DNA of 64,000 nucleotides from Isoetes taiwanensis (taxonomy: Eukaryota; Streptophyta; Lycopodiopsida; Isoetales; Isoetaceae). The notes under the pieces are model-generated. The model made no database searches and was not told where the DNA came from. It saw only the letters and a list, made by a program, of their open reading frames with translations. Below are positions 43,546 to 55,283 of the stretch, piece by piece. Position 1 is the first letter of the stretch, and every line of letters begins with the position of its first letter. The position numbers were made by a program, and so were the translations under genes. Where the stretch lies: assembly GCA_021234155.1 (NCBI GenBank), contig JAJEKV010000017.1, positions 17,248,372 to 17,312,371 of the forward strand, written 5' to 3'.

Positions 43546-44150
43546 GAGCGATCACTGGCCAGATGTTGCCGACATCGCGGCATTTCGTGGAAGAAGTTCG
43601 AGGATATCTCCTAGCGGCAAGGAGTCGACAAAAGAGCATCGCCGACAAGCATCGAGCAGCTAGGGAGTTCCAAGTTGGCGACGATGTTTGGCTGAAGATC
43701 AAGGTGAAGCAGGCGAAGCTCAGGATCGGGAATTGCAAGAAGCTTGCTCCAAGGTGGGCTGGACCTTTCAGAATAGTCCAGAGAGTAGGTAATCAATCCT
43801 ACAGGTTAGACTTGCCAGCACACCTAAAGATTCATAAGGTCTTCCACGTGAGTTTGTTGAAGAAGCACACTCCAAATCCAGACGAAGTCTTGGACACTCC
43901 AACGTTGTTGGAAATGATGGAAGAGCAGCTGGAAATAGTTCTAGAATTGATTCTTGATAAAGCTTTCAAGAAAACAAGGAGGTCGGAGTTCCTCCAATAC
44001 TTGGTCAAGTGGAAACACTTGCCAGTGGAAGACGCGACATGGATACTTAAGAAAGATCTAGTAAAGCAGTACCCACAGTTCATAGAGCAATGGGACGGCA
44101 AGGTCATCTCCGATGAAATCGGCTCAGGCATGTCGATTTGTGTAGATTAA
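43541..44150 (+). pseudogene. pol: Element A integrase C-terminus with chromodomain
   Basis: The open frame begins PGAITGQMLPTSRHFVEEVRG, then QKSIADKHRAAREFQVGDDVWLK, LAPRWAGPFRI, SYRLDLPAHLKIHKVFHVSLLKK (the GPY/F-type integrase C-terminal module). A chromodomain follows (EIVLELILDKAF, FLQYLVKWKHLPVEDATW, FIEQWD) and the frame ends SICVD. It marks A as a chromovirus. The upstream integrase core, RNase H and RT are deleted. The frame itself has no stops. Confidence 0.92.
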
Positions 44151-44967
44151 TTCTGTGTATAGTTAAGGTTAATCTACGCATGCAACCTATGCTAGGTATG
44201 GGTCGCATGCGTTGTTACCGATGATGAGACCACTACGGTGATCTCTAGGGCGTGGTGTAATGTCAAGGTAGGCATGACCGCATTTTCGCTTGGACGAGTG
44301 GAAGGTAGATTAGAAAGTCTACTTCTGTCCTACGGAAGTAGACGACCTCGAGAGAAAGGAGGTCATGGAGAGATGCGTTGATAGGAAAGGCACCTTTAGC
44401 CCCATATATGCTATATACGGGAAGGATATCCCCACGCTGGGCAACTAGAGGTGTAGGCATGAGCGGCATATAGGCATATAGGCGCTGTCTCCACGGCCAT
44501 AATGGAAGATTCATCCTCTTCCTACGCCGGGAGATTAGCCATGCATTCATGTAGATAGATGGGGTGGTCACCATATAACCAAAATTTTATTAATAATTAA
44601 AATGGTACTAACGTAGTGTCGACCTGCAGGCCAAAAGAGCGCTCCGGAGGACAAGGAGGTCGAGCTACGAAGACTTGCAACACAAATTTTGTTGGAATGT
44701 GTTGCAAGGAATGAAGAGTACCTCGAACAATAATTATGAAATGTTAAAATTTTGATAAACTAAATTGTTGTGATAAGTGAATTGTTGAGTAACATGGATT
44801 GATAAGTTATTTTATAAGTTAAGGGCGTAATAATGCTTTAAAAATGTTATCTTAAGGTAATCTTAGTAAATGTGTAAGTATTATAGTAGTATATTGTATG
44901 TATCAGGTTGATTGCAGATTAGGAAGATCCCAAGGTGGGGAGACCCACGATCTGCGGACAGCATCAT
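44151..44967 (+). other. 3' untranslated region of element A
   Basis: About 800 bp between the stop codon and the polypurine tract. No credible ORF. AT-rich in the second half, with no palindromes of the leader type. Confidence 0.6.
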
Positions 44968-44983
44968 TTCAAGGTGGGGAGAA
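44968..44983 (+). promoter_or_regulatory. Polypurine tract of element A
   Basis: AAGGTGGGGAGAA directly before the 3' LTR; it primes plus-strand DNA synthesis. A similar AAGGTGGGGAGA word occurs about 40 bp upstream (44,932). Confidence 0.85.
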
Positions 44984-46634
44984 TGTGGCGTTTCCAAAGA
45001 TTATACGGTCCCGGGGCGTATCTTTGTCTTTTGCCCGCCAGCGTGCCGCCCCGTGGCGACGGTGCGCCCGGCGTGTAGCCAGGCGGGTAGCCCCTAAGGG
45101 GCAACTTGCAAGGAGTGTGCATTTATTAATGTGCATATTTAACCATGTGCATATTTATCTAGGTGCACATTTTCCCATGTGGACACTTTATGCCAAGTGG
45201 GCCATACCCAAGTGTGTAATTAATGTGCACATTTACCAATGTGCACATTTATTAAAGTGCACACCTTTCCATGTGGGCACATTTTGCCACCTAGCCATTA
45301 AAGGCAAGTGGGCCCATTCCCAATTATCCCACATGCCAAAAGGGGATAATTGGAAACCCTAGCCAACCCCTTGTCTATTTAAGAAGGGAAACCCTAACTT
45401 GCCCATTTTTTTCGTTTCTAGGGTTTTAGAGCTCTGTTTTGATCGCCTTATTCAGGGGTCAAAACCGCCTCCTGACACTTCTGCAATGCGGCGAATTGCC
45501 CCATTAGTTTCCCTTTATTCGGCGGGGTTAGCGGAATGGTTGAGCTCAGGTTAGGAGGAGGAACCCAAGGATCAGGTATTTCGTCAATTTAATAGCCTAA
45601 ACCATCTTCTAGTCATTAAATCAGTAGGTTTAGCCTATTAAATTGCCCATAGCAGCCCTCTAGATCTCTAGATACCCGACTCTAACTAAAAAACCTAACT
45701 CTATGATATAGATTATATCTAGTTCTTTAGTTCTTCTATGATGTATATGGATGATGTATCTCTATGAACTCCTTGTATTGGGAAGGGGGGTAGAGACCTA
45801 AAGCTTGGTAGTAGATGCTCCTAGATTAGCCTCTCTAGCACACTATAGATTCGGCCTGTGCATAAGAGCCACACCTGGTTGTGGGTGGAGGGGCTAGACT
45901 GGCTTATAAGGAGGTTCATGTCTTGACTCTCGAACGATCCCTATGGTGTGTTAGTGCTACCGGGGATCATTGTGACTAGGTCTAATGGCTTACCACTGAG
46001 TGTGGGTGAGGCATGAGCTCGACACCCGTGAAGTGGTGTACACTTTCCATTGGGTTCAAGTCGAATAAGGGCAGTGGCCCTCTAGTCTCCTTGAGTCAGC
46101 ATGTAGATCTCTGGAGGGAGAGATCCCTACCTGCCCCATCGGAACTGGGGAGATGCAATTCAGGATGTAGCCCCTTCGGCTATGCATCCGGCGGGCTACA
46201 GTCAGGTCCCAATTTTTCAGCCTACTCTGCAAAGTGTGCACAGGAGGGGCGGATGGAGTGGACAACCCAATGCCATGTTCTTATGCCAGCCAAATCCATT
46301 GCCATGAATTCTGTCTGCAATGAACTCTGGAGACCCAAGCCGTCAGTCATCCCTTCGAGTCTGAGCCTTGGGTAGGACCCCTATGTATGATGCTGATCGT
46401 TGTCTATACAGATGTTGATGCCCCACCCTTCGAGGTGGATATGTGTTTATGTTGTATACTGACATGTATGTTTACGCTTCCGCAGCTAGGTAGGCCCTAA
46501 GGGAGACGGGGTAAAATGACCCCTTCACGGGTGCAGTGATTGTGTAGGGCCCTGTATCAGTGTGGAGCTGGTATGGGGGATGAACTCCTGTTTGTATACG
46601 GTGGGTGCACCGTATATGAGTAGGGGACGTCACA
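44984..46634 (+). repeat. 3' LTR of element A
   Basis: 1,651 bp, TGTGGCGTTTCC to GGGGACGTCACA. After about position 110 it is nearly identical to the 5' LTR (14,581-16,247), including the GTGCAC cluster, the CTATTTAAG TATA-like word and the terminal stem 46,595-46,616. The first 110 bp differ strongly. GCAGC follows. Confidence 0.95.
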
Positions 46635-46639
46635 GCAGC
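46635..46639 (+). repeat. Target-site duplication GCAGC of element A (3' side)
   Basis: Matches 16,248-16,252 (minus). The B2 protease-RT linker resumes at once with PLFFTTQNAAPPV. Confidence 0.95.
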
Positions 46640-48354
46640 CCCTTTTTTTCACCACTCAAAATGCTGCTCCTCCCGTCATGCTTCAACCTCCTGCTCATCA
46701 TGTACAAGACACGGAAGTGGTTCCACATATTTAAACTCCAGAGGTGGACATTGTGGACATTGGTAATAATCAACCAGTCCGCCTAGCTGCCAATCTTCCA
46801 CCAAACTATAAAGCACGGGCTGTGACGCTGTTCAAAAAATTCAAACATATTTTTCGCTTGGAGCTACAAAGATCTTCGAGGTATCAAAAAAGACTTGGGG
46901 GAACTCACCATTCCTACCAAACCTGATGCACGCCCAATCTAGCAACGACAGTACAGGCTCAACCCAAATTACCGTGACCGTGTCAAGGCCGAAATTGATA
47001 AACTCTTAGCTGCAGGCTTGATTTATGAGGTCAAACAGTCTGAATGGGTGAGCCCCATCGTCATTGCTCTCAAGCACAATGGTAAGATCCACGTTTGATG
47101 GACTACCGAAAACTCAATCAGGCCACGGAGCGTGATCACTTCCCGCTTCCCTTCACAGACCAGGTTCTTGAAGAGGTTGCTGGTCATGAGATGTACTCTT
47201 TCATGGATGGCTTTTCAGGGTACAAACAAATCTCTATCAAGCAAGAAGATCAACTCAAAACTACCTTCACCACCCCGTGGGGCACTTTTGCCTACAAGGT
47301 GGTACCTTTTGGTTTATCAAACTCTCCTTCCACATTTCAACAAGATTATGCTCTCTCGTCTTTCATGACTATATGAAGGATAATCCTTTTCTCCAGATCT
47401 TTCAAGATGACTTTTCAGCCTACAGCTCCATGGATGATCACTTGGAGAAGTTAGAACTCGTCTTTCAAAAATGTGATGAGTCTGGCACCAGTCTCAATCC
47501 TGAGAAGTGCACTTTCTGTGTCACCTCAGGTGTTCTTTTGGGTCATGTGGTTAGTAAAGAAGGGATCACCATGGATCCTGCTAAAATCAGTTGTGTACTA
47601 AAGGCTCACGCACCATCTAATATCAAAGAGACACGTTCTTTCCTGGGTAAGGTTAACTACTATTCCACCTTCATTCCTGGACTTGCGGCTATAGCTGATC
47701 CCATTCATAAACTCACGGGTGATGAATCCACTTGGCCTTGGAATCCTCAGGCGGAAGCTGCTTTCCAGAAGTTGAAGCTGTTACTTACCCAGGCAACTGG
47801 TACTTGTTCCTCCTCAATGGGACAAGCCTTTTCACGTTCATGTTGATGTCTCTGCTTTTGCCATTGGTGTTGTTCTTTCTCAGGCCTATGATGAGCAAAC
47901 GGATAAACCAATCCGCTATGCCAGCAGGAAACTCAATCCTGCAGAGCGCAACTACTCTGCCACGGAACGGGAAGCATTGGGCTTAGTTTTTTGTGTCCAA
48001 CGTTTCCGTCATTATTTGTTGGGAAGCAAGATCAAGTTCTTTGTTGATCATCAAGCTCTTCTTTACTTAATCAACAAAGCCACGCCCACGGGTAGAATAG
48101 CTCGTTGGGTCCTTCTTCTGCAAGAATTTGCACCCTTCGAAATTGTTCATACGGCAGGCACGTCTCATGTGGTGCCCGATTATCTTTCACGCATCCACAC
48201 AGATGATCCCTCCACGGGTGTTTCTGACGCCTTTCCAGACGCTCAACTGTTCCTTGTCACAGCCACGCCTCATTGGTTCCACAACTTTCAGCAGTATCTT
48301 CTCACTGGTGCTCTTCCAACCGAAGATCCCACGCTCTCTCCGCGAGGTCCGTGA
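46640..48354 (+). pseudogene. pol: B2 reverse transcriptase and RNase H
   Basis: Linker PLFFTTQNAAPP, then RT: GELTIPTKPDARP-type start, WVSPIVIALKHNGKI, a TGA, MDYRKLNQATERDHFPLPF, MYSFMDGFSGYKQI and the catalytic LQIFQDDFSAYSS (FxDD) near 47,410. CTFCVTSGVLLGHVV and SFLGKVNYYSTF follow. RNase H has VDVSAFAIGVVLSQ, TEREALGLVF, FVDHQALLYL and HVVPDYLSRIH. Frameshifts near 47,345 and 47,805. It is one of the better B copies but is not functional. Confidence 0.9.
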
Positions 48355-49571
48355 CTACACCATGGTGGCAGGCCATCTGTAAAAACGAGGTAAAGACATG
48401 GTCCTCCGTCGTTGTGTCCTCCCTCATGAGATGGCCCGATATCGTTCGACAAGCCCATGATGGGCTTGGTAGTGGTCATTTCAGTGGTGACACCACGGCA
48501 CGCAAAATTCTTCTGGCAGGATACTTCTGGCCCACGCTCTTCAAGGATGCCCACGCTCACGCTCGCACGTGTGACGTCTGTCAGCGTGTGGGAAGGCCCA
48601 CGGCCTGTGACGCTCTTCCGTTGACGCCAGTCGCCACGCCACTTCCCTTCAGTAAATGGGAAATGGACTTTGTAGGGCCCATGGATCCTCCTGCGCGGCA
48701 CACCCGTGCTCGTTACATTCTGGTCATCACTGATTATGCTACAAAATGGGCGGAAGCTTGTGCACATCCGGACAACACTGCAGCCAGCATGGCCAAGGTT
48801 CTGTATACACACATCATTACGCGTTTTGGTTGTCCCACGGAACTTGTTAGTGATCGTGGCGTCCATTTTGTCAATCATACCATCAAGGAGCTGACAGATT
48901 ATCTTCATATCCAGCACAGGAAGAGTACCCCTTACTATCCTTAAGGGAATGGTTTGGCTGAAAGTACAAACAAAACTCTCATCACTATTCTCAAGAAAAT
49001 TTGTGATGCTTCTCGCACGGATTGGCAAGACAAGTTGCCTACTGTTCTTTGGGCTTACAACACCACTTTCAAAATTGCTACTGGCCACACTCCCTTCAAG
49101 TTGGTTTATGGTCAAGAAGCTCTTATGCCCTTTGAATATATCCTTCCGACACTCTGTTTCCAACTTGCTACTGCACATAATCCACCTGCAGCTCTTAAAG
49201 AACGGGTTTATCAACTTAAACAGTTGGATGAACTTAGGAGAGATGCTTATATTCGTGTTCTTCATGGCCAACAGTTGCAGAAATCATTGCATGACAAACA
49301 TCTTAAGACAAAAACATTCAAAGAAGGTGATTTAGTTCTACTCTATGATTCAAGATACAAAAATTTTCCAGGCAAATTAAAGTTCAGGTGGCTTGGTCCT
49401 TATCAAATTATTCAAGTGGTGCAACCCAGCATTTTCAAGTTGGCCGAGTTAGATGGCACTCCATTACCTACCATGGTCAATGGTTTTTGCCTCAAACAAT
49501 TTCATACAGAACATACACCAGTTCATTTACACGATCAACAAGAACATTCAAACTCAGAGGACAGTGACTAG
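48355..49571 (+). pseudogene. pol: B2 integrase
   Basis: Inserts the DNA copy into the genome. HHCC zinc module (HDGLGSGHF, CDVCQRVGRP), then the catalytic triad: D in KWEMDFVGPM, D in ELVSDRGVHFVNH, E in NGLAESTNKT. The C-terminal module runs FKEGDLVLLYDSRYKNFPGKLKFRWLGPYQI to QEHSNSEDSD. No chromodomain, consistent with a Tat/Athila type. A TAA at 48,942-48,944 replaces the Gln of the usual YYPQGNG, and there is an upstream frameshift near 48,420. Confidence 0.92.
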
Positions 49572-49678
49572 AAGCATATTTATATTATATTCGGGGAGAA
49601 AAACAAAAGTTGGGCCTTGCCCATATATATCCGCTATGGGCTGCGCCCTATTTACAAAATCCTAAGTTAGAAGAACCC

Positions 49679-49921
49679 CTACTCCGGGTTTGGAGCAGAG
49701 GTGATGCGGAGCACAAGGTAGCGGCAGTGCTTAGGCTCCCAGCGCAGATGAACTACCACCTCGATGGGAGTCTTAAGGTCAGGGTGCTCCGCCATCGTGC
49801 CACACCAGCCGTCCATATGGATGCCGCAGTTGCGACATTTCCAGAGGTCCATCACGTTCATTTTGCAAGTGATCCATTCCTGGCAATTAGTCGGCATAGT
49901 ACATTCCTCATCCATGCTCAC
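49679..49921 (-). CDS. Antisense Cys-rich small ORF in B2
   Basis: 80 codons on the strand opposite to B2, just after integrase. Cys/His/Trp-rich centre: ECTMPTNCQEWITC, WKCRNCGIHMDGWCG. Antisense ORFs between pol and the 3' LTR are known in some Tat-group elements (Grande, Ogre types). This may be such a gene or chance. The CxxC...HxDGWC spacing suggests a small zinc-binding module but fits no family I recognise. No second copy is in the window to compare. Confidence 0.4.
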   Translation of the reverse strand: MSMDEECTMPTNCQEWITCKMNVMDLWKCRNCGIHMDGWCGTMAEHPDLKTPIEVVVHLRWEPKHCRYLVLRITSAPNPE

Positions 49922-50999
49922 GAACTAGTGTCTCAGCTTCGACCACTGCTCGTCTTATATAGCCCAACCGCTTAGAGCTCTGCCGACGTGGACCAATCAC
50001 ACAATTGCTAACGTGGTTGCAATGCAAGGCTCTTTCTAAATGCAGAATTTTTCTCCCGCCGCATATCTAGCTATGGTCCTGTCTGACACATTCTCCTTTA
50101 TGATATCCCACTTCGAGTTGCCTGCATTAATTTCCATCCCTTCCTTTTACGCCCGTCAGTCGTTATTCTTTGTACCTTCACCCAACTGTCAAATCCTACC
50201 GTTCCTTCACGACTTATCTCCGCCGTTCATCTGCCTTCCCTTCACTACTCTGAGACTTAGCCAAAATTTTGCCTCTCAATCGTCCCCTTCCGATCTGTTG
50301 CCACCTGGCCTCATCAATGGCCCCTTTTTCCTTCTCATCATGCCCTTTCGCCACAGCCGTGTGCCCTAATACCTTTTCACCTTCCTTCGTTTTCGTCTTC
50401 CGCTCTCCGCCCTCCGGCTTCTTTCAATCCACTCTTGCGCTTCCTTCCTTCATCTCTTGCCATGGCTGTTTCACCAAAATTTCCTACTCTTCAGGTTGCT
50501 GCTGTTGGAAATGACAAAAATATGTGTCATGTGATATTCGAGTACATAAGGGGATTAGTGACCACATCTTGGCTCCCCTAGGCTAATGAGGATTCATACA
50601 AGCATTCATGAGAAGCAGTGGCAGTGAATGCAAGAAAAAAGCATAGAAGTTGAAAAGTGGTGGGCAGGTACTACCCAGACGTTGCTACGGCCGCCAGAAA
50701 ACGCTTGATACCCCCTGCCTGCCACTTAGGGTTTTGACTGGTCAAACGGGTCAAAGTCAACGACAGCTGGAACTTAAGGACAGCAGGGCATCCTATTATT
50801 TAGGCAAGTTGGAAAACTTTCTATATGAATGGCATGCACGATTTGACAAGTGGATATATCCAGGTTGATAAGAAAATATATAGATGAATGATTGTCATAG
50901 AAAATAGAGAGCTGTGTGCAGATACAGGTGCGTGTATGCAAATATAGGTGCGGGAGGGGTTTGAAGGAGACAGAGTCTTGGCATACTTGGGTTCGAATC
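49922..50999 (+). other. B2 spacer between antisense ORF and 3' ORF
   Basis: Pyrimidine-rich (C/T on the plus strand) from 50,090 to 50,520, then mixed. No convincing gene. A GGGTTCGAATCCC word at 50,989-51,001 resembles a tRNA T-arm, but no tRNA surrounds it. Confidence 0.5.
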
Positions 51000-53965
51000 C
51001 CAAGCTCTGATTATAACAGCTGCTCCCAAGGATCCAACACTTTTTGAGTCTGTTACCTTTTCCACTCCTACATTTCGTGATGCTTTGGAAGGTCCCAGTC
51101 GCGCAGTTGCAAAACGACACAGGCTGTATGATTCTCTCGGCAGGAACTCCCTGCCCCGAATCCGCACCAACTTCACCAGTTTGTTGCTAACATGGTCAAC
51201 ACCACAGCGGGTTATGCCACCAGAGATATTTTATTCACTCCTGGTCTTCTTTCTCAGGTATTCCAGTACCTCTTTGCAGACCTTCTTTGTCTTGGGCTGC
51301 TTTACAGAAACAGGATGTCGCATAATATGGCCAACTTCCTTATCAGGCAAACACTCATCGTCTGACGTACATTGCCAAATCCCATGATACTTTTGTCAAA
51401 TTTCTGTGGCGAAAATTCTATGGGTATTCTATCAAGAACACCCATATCAATAAGCAATTTTTCAACATTGTCATCTTGGCCATCCACTCCGCCCACTCTA
51501 TTGATTGGCCCCAGATTTTGTTTTTACGTCTCCTTCATGAAATTGATCGCATCAGAGCATCCCCTTCGTCGGGCCATGAAACTACCATAGGTGGTCATCT
51601 GCAGGCCATCATCCGTCATTGTGTCCCTATCCCCAATCCCGGTTTTCAAACCCATCAAAACACTGCTTCTCATGCATCCACCAGACCACCTTCCAATCCT
51701 ATTCCTGTTGACCAACATGCTGAAACCTCACGCCCGCATCATGCTCACAACCAAGAAGGACCTATATCAGTCTCCTCTTCGTCCATAGAAACTGACCACC
51801 AACACTCTCAAAATGTTTCACAGGCGTCCCACTCTCACAGACAACAGGGCCCAGCACCTCCACCATCCAGACAGGCCTTGTATCAATATCAACAGGATGT
51901 CCAAGCCGTCATGCTCAAGCTTCAAGACTTTCAGGAAACTTTCATGAACGGAATTCAAGGTTACATGGAGACCACGGAAGCACTTCACAGGGACTTCCAG
52001 GCCGCCACCATTAAGATTCAATCTCTTGAAGATCGTCTTCAACAAAAGCACGAGGCTCTTTTACAGGCCCGTGAATCTCTAAAGGCTGAACAGGAACAGA
52101 CTAGCCTGCTCGCTGATCAACAGGCTCAGTTACAATCCACTATTCATGAATTATTGGCTACCAACAAGGATAAGGATCAACTCCTTGCAGACAAGGATAA
52201 AGCCCTTGCAGATCTCCACACCATGTACACGGAGCTCTCTCAGAATTACACCAACCAGGTCCAAGAACTTGCTGAGCGCAATATGCGCATCTCTTCTCTT
52301 GAAGACCAACTTTCTACGCTGCACAGTCAGCTCACGCCTCTCCAGGCTCAACTCACTGACGCTCAGAAGTAGAAGATAATTGATGACGCAGAAATTGCCA
52401 CTCTTCGGCTTCAAAGCTCTACTCAAGCGCCTTCATCTTCACAGGCCACGCTCTCTCACCGGAAATTCCGTGATCAGTCATGTCTTCTTGCTGACAATGA
52501 TAATCGGATCCGAGACTTAGAGCATCAACTCAAGCAAGTTGTTCAATTTGTGGAAGAAGCCCAGAGTCAACATGAGGTATATATTGATATTGCTCTCCGC
52601 ATTCCTACGGACTTCTGTACCCCTTCCAGTTATCTGGATTATGTGGTTGCCCGACGCCACCTTTTTCTTCTCAAGTGGTACTCGGCAAATGGCAAGATTA
52701 ATGCGCAGCCCCTGGGCAGCGCAGATTTTCTCAGGATCTGGCTGGACCTTTCCGTTGAAGACAAAGGCTTACTCTGTGCCCTCTTAGTTTTTGATCAAAT
52801 CCACTGTGAGGATTCTGATTTGTTCATCTTATTTTCATGATTTCTATCTGGCTGATACACAAGATAAATTCAGAGATGAGGCCCATCGAATTTTCCAAGG
52901 CAACCCTCATGTTCACTGGTTGTTATTAGAAAATAATCCGTATTTACAGGATCCTGCTCGGTCTAACACTATCTGCACTGAGTACATGTCTGAGCTTGCT
53001 CATCACCTACCTCTATGGCAAGCTGAGACGCTGGAACAGGTGCGGAAGAATTTAGCCCATCCTGAGGATCTTCCGTTTGCATAAATTTATATGCAGCACC
53101 TGGGTGGCTACAATTCCCTGTGTGCCCTTCTGGACAGCAAGACTATACTCACGGGTTGGGTTACTCCTCCAGTCTATACCATGCTCTCATATTCAGATTG
53201 GGACCAGTGGTGCCGTGCTCTTGATGCAGACCTTGTTCGTGAATTCAGGGAGCAGGCCCAGCAGCCCACGCCCACGGGCATGGCTCAATCTCCCTACGCT
53301 TCATTAGGTGCACCCGCACGCCCCAGGTATATCTCACCTCGGATTGGCGTCTTCCCTTTTGGACTAAGGTCCTGGAAGGCCACACTGGATGGACTCCTTC
53401 TCAGATCTCCACGGATCTCCGCTGGGATCCGCGTTTTGTTCGACGCTCTAATTGGGAGAATGGCGCTACCTTGGACCATACCGAAAATTGGATCTACATC
53501 CCTAATGCACGAGGTTGGGAGACACCCACACACGCTGTCTCTGGCCTTGATCTCTTTTTGGAACATGTTGCCACTTTTCCGGATCCATCTGTTGACTGCC
53601 AAGCAGGTTTTTGTGCTGCCTTAAAGTGCTTTCTGCTGAGTTCTCTAACCAGACAGCGCCCTATCTATTATTGCAACCCGAATGCAAGCGTCAGTACCTT
53701 CGGCCTTCAGACCTGCCTTCTCATGGAATGCCAGTTTGTTCCTGCTGAAGCACACCGTGCCCTTGAAGAAATGGTGCACTCTGGGTTTCTCATTGACGCT
53801 CATCCAGCAATAGGTCTCCACACTCCTGAAGCTCTCTTGGCATGCCAAGATCTTATTGGGAACTATCACAATGGCGCCCGTCCTCATACACGCCAGGATG
53901 AATTTCAGACTGTTGGGTTTCCGCCCTCTGAAACCGTTCCCCCTTTTCTCCTCCCTGAGTGTCGT
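51000..53965 (+). pseudogene. B2 3' ORF with coiled coil
   Basis: Extra gene between integrase and the 3' LTR, read in three frames. The N-terminal part (51,070-51,480) is followed by a frame from 51,476: a Ser/His/Pro-rich region, then a long heptad-rich coiled coil from about 51,880 to 52,540 (LEDRLQQKHEALLQARESLK, LLADKDKALADLHTMY, LEDQLSTLHSQLTPLQAQL), with a TAG at 52,370-52,372. Then YLDYVVARRHLFLLKWYSANGK. After frameshifts near 52,830 and 53,330 comes the C-terminal domain (WCRALDADLVREFREQ, CNPNASVSTFGLQTCLLMEC) shared with B1. No signal peptide or clear membrane segment; the role is unknown, possibly a structural or nuclear protein. Confidence 0.72.
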
Positions 53966-53979
53966 TTGGTGGGGGGGAG
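53966..53979 (+). promoter_or_regulatory. Polypurine tract of B2
   Basis: GGTGGGGGGGAG immediately before the 3' LTR, the same as in B1. Confidence 0.88.
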
Positions 53980-54571
53980 TGTTAGTCCTGTACGTCCTAG
54001 TACATGACTATTCATGCACACCACGGACCAGGTCAAGAACAAGGATCCACAGTCAGGTGCAGGTCAGTCGTCAAAAGCCCAGCAGAAGACCAAGCAGCAG
54101 ACCACACAGAAGGCCACACACGCGACAAAGAAGAGGCCGAGAACAGACAAGTGACGGGCCGTCAGCGTCAGCGTCAGCGTGATTTCAGGCATTTCAAGAG
54201 GCACCGCCAGCATTCCTGCAAATCAGGCCTCCTTCAAGGAGTCGGCACCGAGATCTGACAAAGTGCCTATATTGGGCCAGAGGCCATTGTACTATGTATA
54301 TGAGTAGAGCTAGCACTCGATTTTTAGATGAGTTTTTGGTCTTGTCTCCATTTTGTTTCTCTCTATTGCGAGAGCTCATGTATCATCATTGACATCAAAG
54401 GGTTTTGTTCCCATCATTGTGTTCTCTCTGTTTTCTTTTGTTCTCTATCTTTTCCTTTTTCTTTGTTTTTTTGCAAATCCCGCGTGACACAGCTACCGGA
54501 TTCTCCTGTTTGATCCAAGGGTCCTCACAGAGGGCTGTCTTGCAGGAGTTCCCGAACCCAGACCCCAAACA
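53980..54571 (+). repeat. 3' LTR of element B2
   Basis: 592 bp, TGTTAGTCCTGTACGTCC to CCCCAAACA. Pairs with 19,277-19,849 (minus). It contains a short tandem CGTCAG repeat near 54,160-54,180 that accounts for part of the length difference. GCTGC, the target duplication, follows. Confidence 0.94.
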
Positions 54572-54576
54572 GCTGC
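54572..54576 (+). repeat. Target-site duplication GCTGC of B2 (3' side)
   Basis: Matches GCTGC at 19,854-19,850 on the minus strand; the flank beyond is element C on the minus strand. Confidence 0.95.
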
Positions 54577-55275
54577 AAATCAGTAGGACAATCATATGGA
54601 TAGTGCTCTGGGAGCTTGCTGGCCTTGACTTTGTTGAAAACATTAGAAAAGCCGCCATAATTATCTGGGAGCATTGGAGTACACTTTCTTAAAGCAGAGC
54701 TAGTCGACGGATGAACTTGGATTGAAAATATTGAGCTTGGATCTTATCTTCTAGATTCAATAGACTCGTGAAGAGAGATCTTCGAGATACAGAACTGAGG
54801 ACGTGAAGAAGGCTTCGTCGAAACAGGGGCCTGGATAGGAGAAAGATTGAGAATAGGAATTGGAGCAAGAACAAGAGCAGGAACGGGAACTGGAGTAGCA
54901 GCTGGAGCTAGAACATCGTCTAAAACATGGACTGAGGCAGTGATAGGAACTGGATCGGGACACGAAACCGAAACAAGAACTGGAGCATGAATAAGAGCAG
55001 AATCAGAAGCCCACAATAATTTACCTGCTAGAAACCGCACAGTCAATCTGCATAGGTACTAGACTATCTGATTTACGGGGGCATGGGCAGTGCAGAAGCT
55101 GTTGTGGTTACTGCAGCTTGCAGAATGAGGGAAATAGACTAATTCATCTTTTTTGCTATGCTAAAAAGGACAGTTATCACAACGAACTACAATCCTGATA
55201 ACTTCATTCAGAGTTTTGAAATTCTCCATGGTCAGCAACATATCCTTCACATCGGAGTCCTCTTCAAAAACAATC
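54577..55275 (-). pseudogene. gag-pol: Element C gag end, Pro/Val-rich region and RT start
   Basis: From right to left: the end of gag (IVFEEDSDVKDMLLTMENFKTLNEVIRIVVRCDN), a stretch of Pro-Val/Ala-Pro dipeptides (VPVPALVLAPIPIL), then the RT start (NYGGFSNVFNKVKASKLPEHYPYDCPTDLQ). Wording such as DVKDLLLT...TLNEAI..AVRCDN and LPEHYPYDC is characteristic of fungal-type chromoviruses. The protease is not visible and may be lost. Confidence 0.8.
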
Positions 55276-55283
55276 TCGAAGGG

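Noticed and set aside
50989-51001. tRNA gene suggested by GGGTTCGAATCCC
   Set aside because: No A box, acceptor stem or cloverleaf around it; it lies at the start of the B2 3' ORF region.
51000-53965. B2 3' ORF as an envelope gene
   Set aside because: No signal peptide, no clear transmembrane segment, and a long internal coiled coil instead.
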